DNA of 64,000 bases, taken from Breviolum minutum Mf 1.05b.01. Its lineage: Eukaryota; Sar; Dinophyceae; Suessiales; Symbiodiniaceae. The notes below the pieces were generated by a model. It ran no database searches. It saw only the letters and a program-made list of their open reading frames with translations, and had not been told where the DNA came from. The stretch is taken from the NCBI GenBank assembly GCA_000507305.1, contig DF240102.1, forward strand, positions 124,001-188,000. The letters are read 5' to 3'. The stretch's first letter is position 1; each line of letters begins with the position of its first letter. Positions 18,509 to 28,616 of this stretch are shown here, one piece after another. The position numbers and the translations under genes are program-made.

Positions 18509-18822
18509 GCTTTGCAAAAAAGGGAACTGATCAGTTCTCCCGTCAAAAGAAACATCCTTTTCTCCACCACCTAGTCAAAAAAGAAACATTCTGTTCTTCA
18601 TCTCCTGTATCCCCGTTTTGCGACCTCATCATCTCACCGTTTTTGCTCCCGGTTACAAAGGTCCCTTGGGAACCGTGGGTTTTTTGTTGGTTGGCGAGGT
18701 CTCATGGGAATATACCCCAATGCCACGTTTGCCCCCAAGACATAAACCTGGCCTATTAAGGGGCCATGAAGCCCATATCATTGACCCTTAATAATCCCCG
18801 TAGTAAGGCCTTAGTACTGTTG

Positions 18823-19070
18823 AAAAATAATGTTAAGATAAGTGATCAATGATTAAACACAATGAACAATCATGAAAATAATCAACAAATAATTAAAAGA
18901 TGATTTAGGAATAATTGAAAAAGATAAGGATAATGAAAAACAAATTTAAAAATGCAAAATAATGAAAAATAGTGAAAAATAATTAAAAATGATTTAAGAA
19001 TAATTGAAAAACAATTAGAAATAATGAAAAATAATTCAAAATCATGAAAACTCATGAAAAAGAAATTTCA
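18823..19070. repeat. Degenerate A-rich short tandem array
   Basis: About 250 bp built from variants of AAAATAATGAA and AATAATTGAAAA. No frame and no hairpin. It lies directly upstream of a GC-rich exon region. Confidence 0.7.
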
Positions 19071-19163
19071 TTGCTTCATGAAAATTCTTCGTTCATGTTG
19101 ACAATCGCACTTTTCTAATCTCGTTCTTTTCACATGTTCATTCATGGCGGCGGGATTCATGGC

Positions 19164-19277
19164 GCGCTTGAACGCCCCAAAGTGGGCTGCAAGGCCAGTG
19201 TGATGGCCTCCTCCGGGAGGAGGCCAAGGGTCTGCTAGCAAGTGAGTTCCAACTCGACGAGGCCCACAGCAAGACAT
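19164..19277 (+). CDS. Exon-like island, unknown
   Basis: A frame opening after TGA near 19165 reads CDGLLREEAKGLLASEFQLD then EAHSKTW before a GTGTGC donor-like site near 19278. An overlapping frame starts at ATG 19144 (MAAGFMARLNAPKWAARPV) and could be a preceding coding piece. A 236-codon antisense ORF (19068-19778) is treated as a shadow. Confidence 0.38.
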
Positions 19278-19422
19278 GGTGTGCATGTTTTTGCTGATGT
19301 GAATTAAAAACTGATTTAAACATAATTGAATGACGGGCGTTGGTCTTTGACAGAGGATGTTTGACGGCACTGTTTGCCAATCTGTTTTTTTCACGGCTGC
19401 CAGATCTTCTTTTGACTCACAG

Positions 19423-19601
19423 GGCTCTCGTGCTAGTGTTACTTGCACACTGCTGCCGAGGATGATGGCGCCTGTGTTTTGCGCGGTTTTTTGACCAAGG
19501 CAGTCGCAAAACGGCGGAGCGCAAAGGACAGCTTGCAGGTCCTTGTCCTGAGGCCGGGCGTCTTTTGCTGGTGTCCTTGGGTGGTTGAGTGCAGTGACTG
19601 A
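19423..19601 (+). CDS. Exon-like island with T-run frameshift
   Basis: It follows an acceptor-like ACTCACAG (AG 19421-19422). Frame 1 gives SRASVTCTLLPRMMAPVFCA and meets TGA 19492 directly after a T6 run (19487-19492). The next frame continues TKAVAKRRSAKDSLQVLVLR. One extra T would join them, so either a homopolymer error or a real frameshift is likely. Confidence 0.38.
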
Positions 19602-19632
19602 GTGAATAATTTGACAGCGCCACTCGTTGCAG

Positions 19633-19697
19633 GCGGGCTGCGAAGGAAAGCTGCGGGTGACTTGTTGGTCACGCACTTGTTTGTATCCGGCCTGTGA
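19633..19697 (+). CDS. Short exon-like island, unknown
   Basis: It follows CGTTGCAG (AG 19631-19632). One frame reads LRRKAAGDLLVTHLFVSGL to TGA 19695. A second open frame (19627-19827) is Cys-rich and less likely. Confidence 0.28.
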
Positions 19698-19838
19698 TAC
19701 GTGTGTAGTAGTGGGCCCAGCTGATGATCGCCACGTACGTGGTGGTTTCTTGGCTGCACATGTGGGTTGTATGCGCAAAGACCTTTACACATTCACAAAG
19801 ACACACCTACGTAGCCTACGCACATGATGTTGATCTGA

Positions 19839-20450
19839 GGCACGTCCTACCTGCGGCTGGGCTCGCCGAAGCGCTGCCCAAAACCAGGCGAAGGGCCCGA
19901 ACCGCCCGCTGAAGTGATGGCCATCTGGGAGGTCATCCGGGCGTATGAGGAGGAAGGCACCACACCACCAAAGTGAACGTATTGGCGCAGGTCCAATGCG
20001 CTAAGGTTGTGCAAACCTTGGCTGAATGAGCGGCAGCAGAAGATCTTGCACTCGATCGAAGTGTTGCCGGCTACGTGGCACAAGTACGTGCCGGCGAAGC
20101 ACTGGAAGCGTGCTTCCCGCAAGCTGCGTGCGCCTGCCGGACTCAAGCGCTTGCGCAAGAGAATCCGCAGGATGCAGTTGGAGGAGGCTGGCGCCATGAT
20201 GCCAAAAGAGCGGCGCTTGGCAGCGTGGGCCTTTGGGCCTGGTCCAGGGTCGTGGCGGTAGCATTTCATTTGTCACAGGAAGGTTGAGAAACTCGTTGCA
20301 GCATCAAAGGTCTTGAACACTATGGCAACTTCTGTTGGGGCTGGAATCAAGACGATATTCTGTTGTCAGGAAGAGAGAGGACATCATTGGCAATGTTCAT
20401 CTGACGAGAACGGAGGTTGAGAGATTGTGGTTGCCAAAGCGCGACGGTGA
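19839..20450 (+). pseudogene. Long coding-like frame with three in-frame stops
   Basis: Frame 0 keeps strong coding character for about 610 nt through TGA 19974, TAG 20259 and TGA 20418. Segments in order: KPGEGPEPPAEVMAIWEVIR; then RQQKILHSIEVLPATWHKYV and the very basic KHWKRASRKLRAPAGLKRLR; then HRKVEKLVAASKVLNTMATS. The lack of frame change favours point nonsense changes in a formerly continuous, intron-poor ORF (processed copy or decayed element). A 140-codon antisense ORF overlaps. No family is recognised. Confidence 0.5.
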
Positions 20451-20520
20451 AGGAGAGTGAGAGAATTGAATAACAGCCCAATGACACAGTTACATGCAAG
20501 TTTACGTACCATAATTGTTG

Positions 20521-20899
20521 GTGACTAAACAGGCTTACCAAGACTTTTGCTTCAAGATGAACGATGTTCCGAACATGTGTCTTTCAGAAATCTTTCCCGT
20601 GCGCCCGGAGCGTCCGAACTTCGGCAAACAGCCAATGCGTAGGCTGCTTTGGTAGCAGCGCTCCGGAAGAGTGAGCTGTTGTTTTGAGTCACGATCTCTG
20701 ATTTCACTGGCAGCGTGTATTCGGCCGACGCAAAACTCTTTGATCCCCGTAGCATTTTGAGATCTGATTAGATCAGTTCGGCGTTGTGACCCTGACGAAG
20801 CTTTTACCAGGAAGTCCTTCACTCAGAGCCTGATCTTTTTGGATGACGGGTCTAAACAAACAACAGGGTCTGAACATCAAAAATTACTCGCTTTTTGAA
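20521..20899 (+). pseudogene. Coding-like frame with two in-frame stops
   Basis: Frame 1 reads QAYQDFCFKMNDVPNMCLSE and IFPVRPERPNFGKQPMRRLL, then TAG 20653. It continues SRSLISLAACIRPTQNSLIP, TGA 20758, and DLIRSVRRCDPDEAFTRKSF. An acceptor-like AACAG precedes 20533, and GTAGCA at 20652 could be a donor, so exons with retained introns are an alternative. An antisense 95-codon ORF (20535-20822) competes. Confidence 0.42.
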
Positions 20900-20913
20900 T
20901 CTGTTCTGTGCAG

Positions 20914-21040
20914 GTGTATGGGATTGGCCAACCCCACGCCCGCGACCGAGCATGCGTGGGATGAAGCCGCGCAGCAGCGGTGGTGGCACTGGACCGGAGA
21001 CTGGTGGGTCTATGTGGAGGCTCGGATGCCTCTCCTCTTC
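20914..21040 (+). CDS. Trp-rich exon-like island
   Basis: It begins after CTGTGCAG (AG 20912-20913). Frame 2 reads GLANPTPATEHAWDEAAQQR then WWHWTGDWWVYVEARMP before running into the TTG microsatellite. The seven Trp in a short span suggest a fold rather than chance translation, but no family was recognised. Confidence 0.5.
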
Positions 21041-21071
21041 TTGTTGTGGATGTCGTTGTTGTTGTTCTTGC

Positions 21072-21072
<1 letters not shown>

Positions 21073-21122
<50 letters not shown>
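21073..21122. repeat. (TTG)n microsatellite in a candidate intron
   Basis: About 16 uninterrupted TTG units, flanked by related GTT/CTG triplets from 21047. Antisense frames give a poly-Gln tract. It sits directly before the polypyrimidine stretch and CAG at 21142, so it is more likely intronic than coding. Confidence 0.9.
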
Positions 21123-21142
21123 CGCTGCTGTTCTTCCCGCAG

Positions 21143-21233
21143 GCAGTGCCCTATGGAATGGAGATCTGAGGCTGGGTACCTTGGTCCCTTCGTGGGGCCA
21201 CGCCCCGCCACGTTGGAGGAAGACGTGTCTTGA
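21143..21233 (+). CDS. Exon-like island after strong acceptor
   Basis: The acceptor is TGCTGTTCTTCCCGCAG|GC. Frame 0 reads QCPMEWRSEAGYLGPFVGPR then PATLEEDVS and TGA. Another frame (SALWNGDLRLGTLVPSWGHA) is also possible. It probably continues the Trp-rich island across the microsatellite intron. Confidence 0.42.
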
Positions 21234-21271
21234 CTGGAGCCTGTTGTGATGCCTTGCGCATTGTGCCTTAG

Positions 21272-21351
21272 GCGTTCGCAAGCGGGAGCGGGAGCGCGGG
21301 CACAAGGCGCAGCGTTCGCAATTGGCGCTTACCTCAACGAAGGCGGGTTAG
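21272..21351 (+). CDS. Short Arg/Glu-rich exon-like island
   Basis: It follows TTGTGCCTTAG (AG 21270-21271). Frame 1 reads VRKRERERGHKAQRSQLALT then STKAG and TAG. Confidence 0.38.
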
Positions 21352-21611
21352 TGACTGGAGTTCCAACCATGTTTTTGTTATGAAGTCATGTTGGCATGGC
21401 CGTTTGTCCTGGTCACAGGTTCCGCTGGTGGTCGCGGATGCAATTTGCGACTTTTTGTGACGGTGTTCTTGGCTCAGGTTTTTGATTTTTTCAGGTCAAG
21501 TTTGATGGCAGGTCCATGATTCATTTTGTTGGACTTGGGGGCCTGCCGCGGCGAGCGTGCCCACCGTCTGAACCGTAGGAAAAAAGTGCTTGGCTGGGGA
21601 TGAGGTTGGCG

Positions 21612-21790
21612 TTTTTGTTGTCGTCGTCGTTGTCGTTGTCGTTGTTGTTTTCGTTTTGGTCAGTGCTGTTGTAAAACTACTGGCAGCGTCGAGGTCGTTA
21701 TCCTTTTTCGCTTCGTTGTTGTTGTCCTTCTTGTTGTTAGGGCTGTTGTTGTTGCTATCGCCGTTGTTGTTGTGGTTGTTGTTCTCGTTT
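21612..21790. repeat. Imperfect (GTT/GTC)n microsatellite region
   Basis: Two runs (about 21612-21660 and 21715-21790) of GTTGTC/GTTGTT triplets with interruptions. Antisense translation gives Asn/Thr-rich low-complexity sequence, not taken as a protein. Confidence 0.8.
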
Positions 21791-21920
21791 TGGAAAATCC
21801 CCACCAACCACCTGGGATGGTCCTGAGACCCTATTTAAGAACCATCATATTCTCCAAGTATCGATTGGTTTTTTGCCGGAATTCCATCCACCATCCACAG
21901 TAGCCATCCTGGTAAGAACA

Positions 21921-22073
21921 ATGGTTGTCTTTGGTTCCCATAAAAGGTGGGATCGGTAGCGCAAACTCCCCCAGAAGGCTATAATATCCAAGTGGTAGAT
22001 AAGTGGTATATATTGCCAATTGGGGGATTATATGCCACCGATCCCACCTTTTACGGGAACCAAAAACAACCAT
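21921..22073. mobile_element. Foldback element, family J (long arms)
   Basis: The left arm begins ATGGTTGTCTTTGGTTCCC and continues AAAAGGTGGGATCGGT. The right arm is ACCGATCCCACCTTTTACGG then GAACCAAAAACAACCAT. That gives about 36-bp imperfect inverted repeats, 153 bp overall. Confidence 0.85.
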
Positions 22074-22145
22074 TGAATAAAGGACACCAAAAACCACCAT
22101 TGAAGCAACGGTGTGGCAATGGTCTTTTATGCGTCGCCAAAGAAG

Positions 22146-22204
22146 TGAGGCTCTACAGCAACATTGTTTTATCTGGTGGATCTACTGCCTTCCAACATTT
22201 CAAG
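22146..22204 (+). CDS. Actin-family exon fragment (actin-related protein?)
   Basis: The frame of the 178-codon ORF 21947-22483 contains RLYSNIVLSGGSTAFQHF. LY.NIVLSGG(S/T)T is the actin/Arp signature near the second phosphate loop. The Ser in GGST and the following F..F are closer to Arp2/Arp3 than to conventional actin (GGTTM). AAGAAG|TGAGG at 22145 may be the acceptor; the end may be at TTTCAAG near 22204. The rest of the ORF is foldback element and intron, so only this fragment is supported. No further actin exon was recognised in the window. Confidence 0.6.
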
Positions 22205-24239
22205 GAAACGGAGATATGCCTGGTGGATGTTGTTACCTTGGTAGGGTTGTGCAGGGGTCACTGTGCCATGATAAAGGTCATATTCCAAGCATACAACCTA
22301 TATAATAGTGGTTTTCCCTTTTTTTGGGAAATGATATCTCAAGTTATCCCATTTATTTATGAAACCATTTATAAGGGGTTACAATCATCATTCGATCCAT
22401 TTAAAATTGGTAAGGTGGATTTAGAAGATCCTGTTTGTACCACTTCGATGTTGGGGCCAGGAAGTGCTGGTATCAAAGGTTAGGATCAGTGGTAGTTACA
22501 AGCCCACATATACCCCATTTATACGTCTAACAAGCTGAGACGTAGTTCCCCAAATGATGATTTAGTAGATATTTAGTCGGTGATCGACCTTCATGGTAAA
22601 TCTTCTGACTTCAAAAAAATTCAAAAGGTATCAAAACAACGAATCCTTGGACCCTGCAATGGAAGGGTCTGAACTTTACAGGGGTCTCGGTCATTTTTGA
22701 GGGGTCCGGAGTCTTAGCGCACATATAAATTAAATTGCTCTAGCGTCAACACGAAATAAAAAAAATATGAACTTTATTCAGCTCGATTTAGCCTTTGTGT
22801 AGCTCCCATGGACTCCGTTGGCATTTAAATTCATATCAACTAAGGTACACATCGGACATTCCTTTCAAACTTCTGCTTGCTGGTCCCAGGAAGTTAGTAA
22901 AAATCCCCCCAAAAATAGTAAATGGGTTTTTTTACCTTGGACATGAGCGAAATAATTCTGCTGATGGTTGGGAAATCCGGCCAGCACCAGGAACCAACAA
23001 AATCATTATTTTTGTTGTCCGTGTCTTTACAGTTATTTTTTACATCCTGCAGTGGTTCCATATTTCTTCCACGGGTGGAAACCGCAGAAGGCCGTTGAAA
23101 AAAAATGTCATCCAAGTTGAGCTGGAAAGAATTTTTTTATTCCATGAAATGAACAAGTGAATTTCGAGCCCTAATTATATCGCAAAACATATTAGACTCA
23201 TGTGACTCGTATAGGTGTCACTTCGTACGGCATGGAATTTTTGGGTGGCATATGTATTTGTTCGGGGGCCAAGGCCCTTTAACTGGAGGATACTGTAGGG
23301 TCTAGCGTATGATGGACTTGCTTCATCACATTTGAAATCGGCATGGTATCAAACGTGCGATTAACACAATTTCCAGAAATGATTGGTAGGTTGGAGGTGC
23401 ACAACATCCACAGATGTTTGTTGGGCTATTCTTTTTAGTTTTTTCAAACTGTAAGCAAACATAGAAATTAAGAACGTCACACACGCATGAACACACCATT
23501 GTTGACCAAGTACATTGTGATATGGTGCAACTATTTGAGAAAGGTAAACTACAAGATGAGCCCCTACTAGTTATAAATGGGGTTATAACCTCAAGGTCCG
23601 TAAGGTTATAACCATAGTTACCCATTTAAATAATGCCCATTTCTTCAAGGAATAACTTCACCCCATTTTATAACTGAGGATCCGGGGCCCATCTTGGAAG
23701 AAATCAGCTGATCTACCCCCTTGGAACCTCGTCACCACCAGGGTGGGTAGCATGACATTTGTTGGCACGTGACCTGGGGGATCGCGTGGAAAACCTTAAC
23801 ATTGAGGGCCACCTTCCCCTAAGCATCCAGGGCCACCGAAACTGAGCTTCGATGTCACTTGGTTCCACCCCAAAACCTACCAATCAAACACCTTGAAAAC
23901 TGCAGGAGGTATTTGGACCTGGATGTCTAGGGCGCTTTACATCCTGGATTTTGGGTTTGTGAGGGGCAAAACCTCGCCGTCCACATGTAAGTTGAACCAT
24001 GTGTGTGTGTGTGTTTCTCCTATTTTTAAAAAACCGTTTACCTCAATTCAGCATACTCATATTGTACCAGTTGAATGGGTTTCTATTTTTCTTTGACACA
24101 CAACAAAAAATCGACCATGTTTTTATGGTTGTTGGTTGCCCTTCAATTGTGTTTCTTCCCACCCCTCCCAAATTCCCGGAAAACAAATCACAAAAAATGT
24201 GGTTCAAACCCTTTGTTTTTGGTGCGCCGCATCCTCCAG
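22205..24239. other. Intron/intergenic, foldback-rich
   Basis: No convincing exon. It holds family H at 23553-23699, a TG run at 24001-24013, and diverged hairpin remnants. ORF 22795-23160 (121 codons) has Ile/Lys-rich non-coding character. Confidence 0.4.
23553..23699. mobile_element. Foldback element, family H
   Basis: Family H begins near CTAGTTATAAATGGGGTTAT, has a ...GTTATAACCATAGTTACCC... centre, and ends CATTTTATAACTGAGGATCC GGGGCCCATCTTG. Confidence 0.55.
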
Positions 24240-24351
24240 CGTTGCACGCCGTTGGCAGGAACGACTCCAGCTGGATGTACAACGCCGCGTGGATGAACGC
24301 TTGCAGAAGGCGCCTGCCTCGTGTGCAGCCAAGGGTTGGGGGCTAAGCTGA
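24240..24351 (+). CDS. Coiled-coil-like exon island
   Basis: It follows ATCCTCCAG (AG 24238-24239). The frame reads VARRWQERLQLDVQRRVDER then LQKAPASCAAKGWGLS and TGA. High GC3 and a helical heptad-like pattern. It sits in AT-rich, hairpin-filled sequence. Confidence 0.48.
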
Positions 24352-24412
24352 ACAAAAAAATCCCACTATGAATGAGTCGATGTATTTAACTATCCAATCC
24401 CATCCATGTATG

Positions 24413-24520
24413 GTATATTTACCTACATTTGGTTGATGTTTATGGTAAATATAGGTGAATACAACAAACCATACATGGATATGGTAAATGTAGGTGAATA
24501 TACCATACATGGATACTATG
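24413..24520. mobile_element. Foldback element, family A
   Basis: CATCCATGTATGGTATATTT pairs with the right arm AATATACCATACATGGAT. An extra inner copy of the right arm (CAAACCATACATGGAT) suggests partial duplication. Confidence 0.75.
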
Positions 24521-24834
24521 GGTATTGAAAATGAGATTTTGCAATGTCATGTTAGTTTTCAGGGTATAATGATGATAAACACTAGGTTCTTCCATTCGTG
24601 ACCTTTTACGATCTCCCAAATGGGAGGTCAATTAGTAAGCTCCTGAAAAGGTCACTTCACAAACACCAAAATTTGGGTCACTACCGGAAGAACTTGAGGG
24701 ATTTAGATTATTCCGTTTTTTTTCTGGGAAAAAAGTTTAAACTTCTATGTTACCAACAATCAAACTTGCCTGCCTTGCGTTGCCAAAAACCATGATTTTT
24801 CAATGACAAGTTGACAATCTGTTTCCAAACATTT

Positions 24835-24906
24835 AATGTATGGCATATATACCTACATTTGGGTAGTTTTGGGGATAAATGTATAGGTAAATACACCGTA
24901 GATTGA
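24835..24906. mobile_element. Foldback element, family A (diverged)
   Basis: AATGTATGGCATATATACC is paired with TAGGTAAATACACCGTAGAT. The termini have been lost. Confidence 0.5.
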
Positions 24907-25186
24907 GCGTTCGGGTTTGAAAATAGGAGCAACAAAAAGCCCCGAAAGCCATGATGGTTAAGGATATATATCAGATTCCTTTTTTTTTTTAAGGGGCCGA
25001 GCGGTCGAGCTTTGTCAAAGTTTTGTACCGTGGGAGATATAAGTCTATGTGAGAAGTGACCAAAACCCTCGGAGATTATGATACCCGGAGTTATATAGAT
25101 GGGGATCTTATGAAGCCATTATAAGGATCCCCAAAAACCAATCAGTATAACCCAGACAATCCATGTATGTACATTTGGTACATATG

Positions 25187-25298
25187 AGGGTTTCCTAAAA
25201 TTTAGGTACCCCAAAATGGATGGTGAAAATAATGGAAAACCCTATTTTTTAATGGATGATTTGGGGGGAAAACCCACCATTTAAGGAAACACCCATAT
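25187..25298. mobile_element. Foldback element, family D
   Basis: Family D ends GGGTGTTTCC/GGAAACACCC, with interior CCCCAAAATGGATGGTGAAA and GGATGATTTGGGGGGAAAAC. Here the left end is GAGGGTTTCC and the right end GGAAACACCCATAT. Confidence 0.7.
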
Positions 25299-25329
25299 AT
25301 ACCAATTATATACCATACATGGATCCTAT

Positions 25330-25429
25330 AAGGGTTGTTCAACGTTGCTCCTCTGCTTTGATGGTATTCTTGGGTCGCCGCATCCGCCAGGCGGAGTTGG
25401 CCACAGGACGTCGACCACAAGATTTGGAG
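25330..25429 (+). CDS. Exon-like island between hairpin elements
   Basis: The frame reads VQRCSSALMVFLGRRIRQAE then LATGRRPQDLE, ending at GAG|GTCGG. It starts immediately after a family A right end (CATACATGGATCCTATAAGG), so the element abuts the exon. Confidence 0.45.
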
Positions 25430-25590
25430 GTCGGAAATTTCTGGTGGGATTTTTTTTGGGGGGGGCTCCTATAAATGGAGTTACAAATGGAGTTATAATC
25501 CCTATAATTATCAACCCTTATGAAATACTCTATATCATCCCTTATGATCAACCAACCCGGATTCGTAACTATATGGGTGTGTACCAAAAA

Positions 25591-25695
25591 TAGGGGTCGG
25601 GAAACACCCCCAAAATGGATGGTGAAAATAGTGGAAAACCTTATTGAAAATGGATGATTTGGGGGGAAAACCTCCTATTTTTGAAAAAAAAACAT
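25591..25695. mobile_element. Foldback element, family D
   Basis: GGAAACACCCCCAAAATGG leads into the same interior as 25187-25298. The right end is degraded (TTTTTGAAAAAAAAAC). Confidence 0.6.
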
Positions 25696-25890
25696 ATAAT
25701 CCCTAATAATTGGCCTTATAAATGGCTAACTGGGATATTTACTAGTTGGTCCAATGCAGTTAACTGGATGTTAACTGGGATGAGCATGAACATTCGAAGC
25801 CTGGATGACCAAATTTTACCTGCAAAAAAAATGGTCCGAGCAAAAGGGTCGCAAGAAGGTGGGGGTTTTATGTTCCCACCAACCGCAATA

Positions 25891-25988
25891 CCCATAGTAT
25901 CCATGGAAGGTATATTTAGTTACATTTACCATAAAAATCAACCAAATGTAGGTATGATATATATATATCATATATGGATCCTATGGAT
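25891..25988. mobile_element. Foldback element, family A
   Basis: CCCATAGTATCCATGGAAGG is opposed to TATATGGATCCTATGG. The centre carries ACCATAAAAATCAACCAAAT, the loop sequence shared with 47248-47350. Confidence 0.75.
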
Positions 25989-26054
25989 GAGGTACTTTTT
26001 TTTTTGGAGAGGGGTGGCGGAAGGTTACAGCTCCAAAAGTTGAACGTATAGAGC

Positions 26055-26132
26055 CCTGAAAAAAATGCGAGTTGGAAGAGGATCCTGTCCTTTGGGGATG
26101 GTAATTTTTCAGGGGGGCTATGTTAGGTTTAG
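26055..26132. mobile_element. Foldback element, family C
   Basis: Family C is recognised by CCCTGAAAA...GTTGGAAGA(C/G)GATCCT and a right end TTTTCAGGGGG CTATGTTA. This copy keeps both ends. Confidence 0.5.
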
Positions 26133-26914
26133 GGAGTGTTGAGACTTTGTACCAACAAAAGAGTGAAACAATTCAATGCTTATCATATATGCTGTCAAAA
26201 TATTTGAATGCACTTTTTTTTTGAGGACATTCATGGCGAACCGTATTATTTAGATTTCATGGGAGTGTACTTGGTGTACAGATGTTTGCAGATGCTCCTT
26301 GTCTGGTATGTTTACCCAGCTACGTTGGCTAAGTCTACCATTCAAAGGTCTTTCTTTGAGCTACTTTGAAACCGAGGTGTCCTTGATTAAAGATGTCGCC
26401 TGTGTTGGCAGGAAAGATGCCACTGAAAAAGCTAGGTATCCCCAAGGATCGTGGTAGAAAAAACGCAAATTGACACTACCATCTAGTCGGTTTCTGGAAC
26501 ATGTTAGGTGGATTGAATTTCCTATATATGAGTTCTCCCTGTTGAATAGTTGGTCATTTTTACTGCCTCCCGGAAATCTAAGATAGATATTAAACACGGT
26601 GTGTAAAAGGTATCTTTTCAGATACTGTACGATATGGCCTTTTTTGGTTTCTATCTGAAAATTTCAGGAAGGCAACATTAAGAATCCAATACCTAAACAG
26701 AAAACAACAAGAAACGCCAGGAAATTGAGTGTTGGAAGACGATCCTTGTCTTTTGGATAGGTTTCTTGGCAGGTGTTCCCTTACTTTTAGGGAATGTAAG
26801 TTTCCATGAATCCCTAAGACGCAAATCCCTAATGAGTTGTGTCATGTACTTTGAGGTGAAAGTCCATGGCAGCAAAGTGCGCAAGCAACAGTTGCTCGGA
26901 TGTTTTGTTTATTT

Positions 26915-27010
26915 CCATGGGATCCATGTATGGTGTATTTACCTACGTTTACGGTACCACAACAAAACAACTAAATGTAGGTAAATATACCATACATGGA
27001 TCCTATGGGA
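26915..27010. mobile_element. Foldback element, family A
   Basis: CCATGGGATCCATGTATGG pairs with CCATACATGGATCCTATGGG. The arms are nearly perfect and the element is about 95 bp. Confidence 0.85.
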
Positions 27011-27395
27011 TTGGTTGGTTGGTTGTTGTATGTTTTTTTTTAATTTTGGTATTTGTTGTTTAGCTGTGGATTGTGTGGTTTGTTTTGGGATTTTGGACGT
27101 ATATGTAATTTATTTTGGGTTTCAAGATGAGGCATTCCCCAAGAAAGTGGTTTAAGAACCATGATTATAAAAGGGTAGAAATTGAGTCATTTACCGGGCA
27201 AAGTCCTAACTTTTCAGTGGGGCTTCATAAAGTTTGTGAAAAAAAATCCGGGGATGTGTGACGATCATTGATCTCAAACCGACCCTAAAGGGAACTAGAC
27301 CATGTTGTCACCAAAAATGTTTCACCCCGAAAAAACAAATGGACACATCGTTTTTTTTTTTGATCTCTTGTTCATTGTGACATGTGAGTAGCCAG

Positions 27396-27680
27396 CTTCC
27401 AGAAGGATCAGCTCCAGCGAAACGAGACATCAGCCAGGATACACAGGTCGGGGACAAGCACTTCGGGTTGCGGAAATACGGCTTAGAATATCCACAGATT
27501 GCACCAGTGCAGCCACGTGACCACCCGTAGGGCGCTGGATTCTGTTCGAACTTCCGCACCTACTTCAGGAGACTGGGCAGACAGTCTGAAGTCGAAACTC
27601 GCTGGCCGTTCTGGCTACCTCATCTTCACACAGTGCATGAATCGTGCGAAGCCATGCAAATCCGAAGAGACAAACCCTGA
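27396..27680 (+). pseudogene. Coding-like frame with one in-frame TAG
   Basis: Frame 0 reads LPEGSAPAKRDISQDTQVGD and KHFGLRKYGLEYPQIAPVQP, then TAG 27528. It goes on CSNFRTYFRRLGRQSEVETR and WPFWLPHLHTVHESCEAMQI to TGA 27678. A second + frame over the right half (27499-27744, TSGDWADSLKSKLAGRSGYL) is also open and protein-like. The region is clearly unlike its AT-rich flanks, but the true frame is uncertain. Confidence 0.45.
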
Positions 27681-28044
27681 CATTTGGAAGCTTGGAACCT
27701 GCCACAAAAATGAGCTCCTCCACAAGCGACCTCCTGACACTTGAACATTCTGCCCAGTTCCCGGCAAACAAGAAGCGTAAAGGAGTGTTTGGTGATTTTT
27801 AGGGTCAGTGATCATTTCAACATGTTTCAGCAGCAAGGTCCTGTAGGAACCAGTGGAATGTCAAAAATGTTCGAGAGTATACAAATATAATCATATATTT
27901 ATATAATTATTTCAAGTACCCAGATTGAAAGGATCAAACAAAGCAAATGGATCAACATTTTGGACTAATTTCCCTGCAAAGATATTGGTATTATAGAAGG
28001 CGATCTGTTTTTCTGTTATATGGGATTTATCAACTCATAGTATA

Positions 28045-28130
28045 TTGGTGATTTGGGTTTCTGGGCCCGGTATGAAAGGGATTGGGATACTTAGGGGTAT
28101 GCCAAATGACCTGGGCCCCAAAGCACCAAT
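28045..28130. mobile_element. Foldback element, family F
   Basis: Family F carries TTGGTG(G/A)TTTGGG...GGGCCC at one end and GGGCCCCAAA(G/C)CACCAATT at the other, with TACTTAGGGGTA in the middle. Confidence 0.6.
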
Positions 28131-28149
28131 TTACCATGACCTTCCCGAA

Positions 28150-28235
28150 GATTAACCCTGAAAAATGATGGTTGGAAGACGATCCTTTCCTATTGGGAAT
28201 CTAACTTTTCAGACGCTATGTTAAACTTCAGGAGG
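28150..28235. mobile_element. Foldback element, family C
   Basis: CCCTGAAAAATGATGGTTGG at the left, and CTATGTTAAACTTCAGGAGG at the right. Confidence 0.55.
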
Positions 28236-28436
28236 GTGTTTGAAGTTTTGATATGTTTTTGTTGCTGATTCTTTATGGATGGATTATCCGATGGGATGAT
28301 AATGACCATTTTGCACCACCATTTGGGAAAATATCTTTTGGAACTTTTTCCAACGACCGAACTTAAGCAAGTCTAAACTACATTTGGCATATATATTCAT
28401 GGCCAATGTGGGTAAATATTCTAGTCCCATGGAGCA

Positions 28437-28551
28437 TCTCTGGGTGTTTATGTTCTTTAATGGGAAGGAGAAAGATCAGAAGTCATCACAATTTGGCAGG
28501 AACATTTTTTGGGTCACTTTCTCCAAATAAAGAACATAACGCCCAGAGACA
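28437..28551. repeat. Hairpin with imperfect arms
   Basis: CTCTGGGTGTTTATGTTCTT (28437) is opposed to AAAGAACATAACGCCCAGAG (about 28532-28551). The interior ends in GGGTCACTTTCTCCAAAT. Confidence 0.75.
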
Positions 28552-28561
28552 TTGTTCACAA

Positions 28562-28616
28562 TTGGTCAGATATTTGGGATTTTTTTTGGGGTCACTTTCT
28601 CCAAATATCTGACCAA
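28562..28616. repeat. Perfect 16-bp-arm hairpin
   Basis: TTGGTCAGATATTTGG (28562-28577) and CCAAATATCTGACCAA (28601-28616) are exact reverse complements around a 23-nt loop. The loop contains the same GGGTCACTTTCTCC as the preceding hairpin although the arms differ. Confidence 0.9.

Noticed and set aside
19068-19778. 236-codon antisense ORF
   Set aside because: It covers several + strand islands with acceptor-like borders. Its composition (Pro/His/Arg/Thr-rich) fits an antisense shadow of GC-rich exons.
20852-21305. Antisense poly-Gln and poly-Thr ORFs
   Set aside because: Produced by translating the (TTG)n microsatellite. The sense strand offers exons and a splice acceptor instead.
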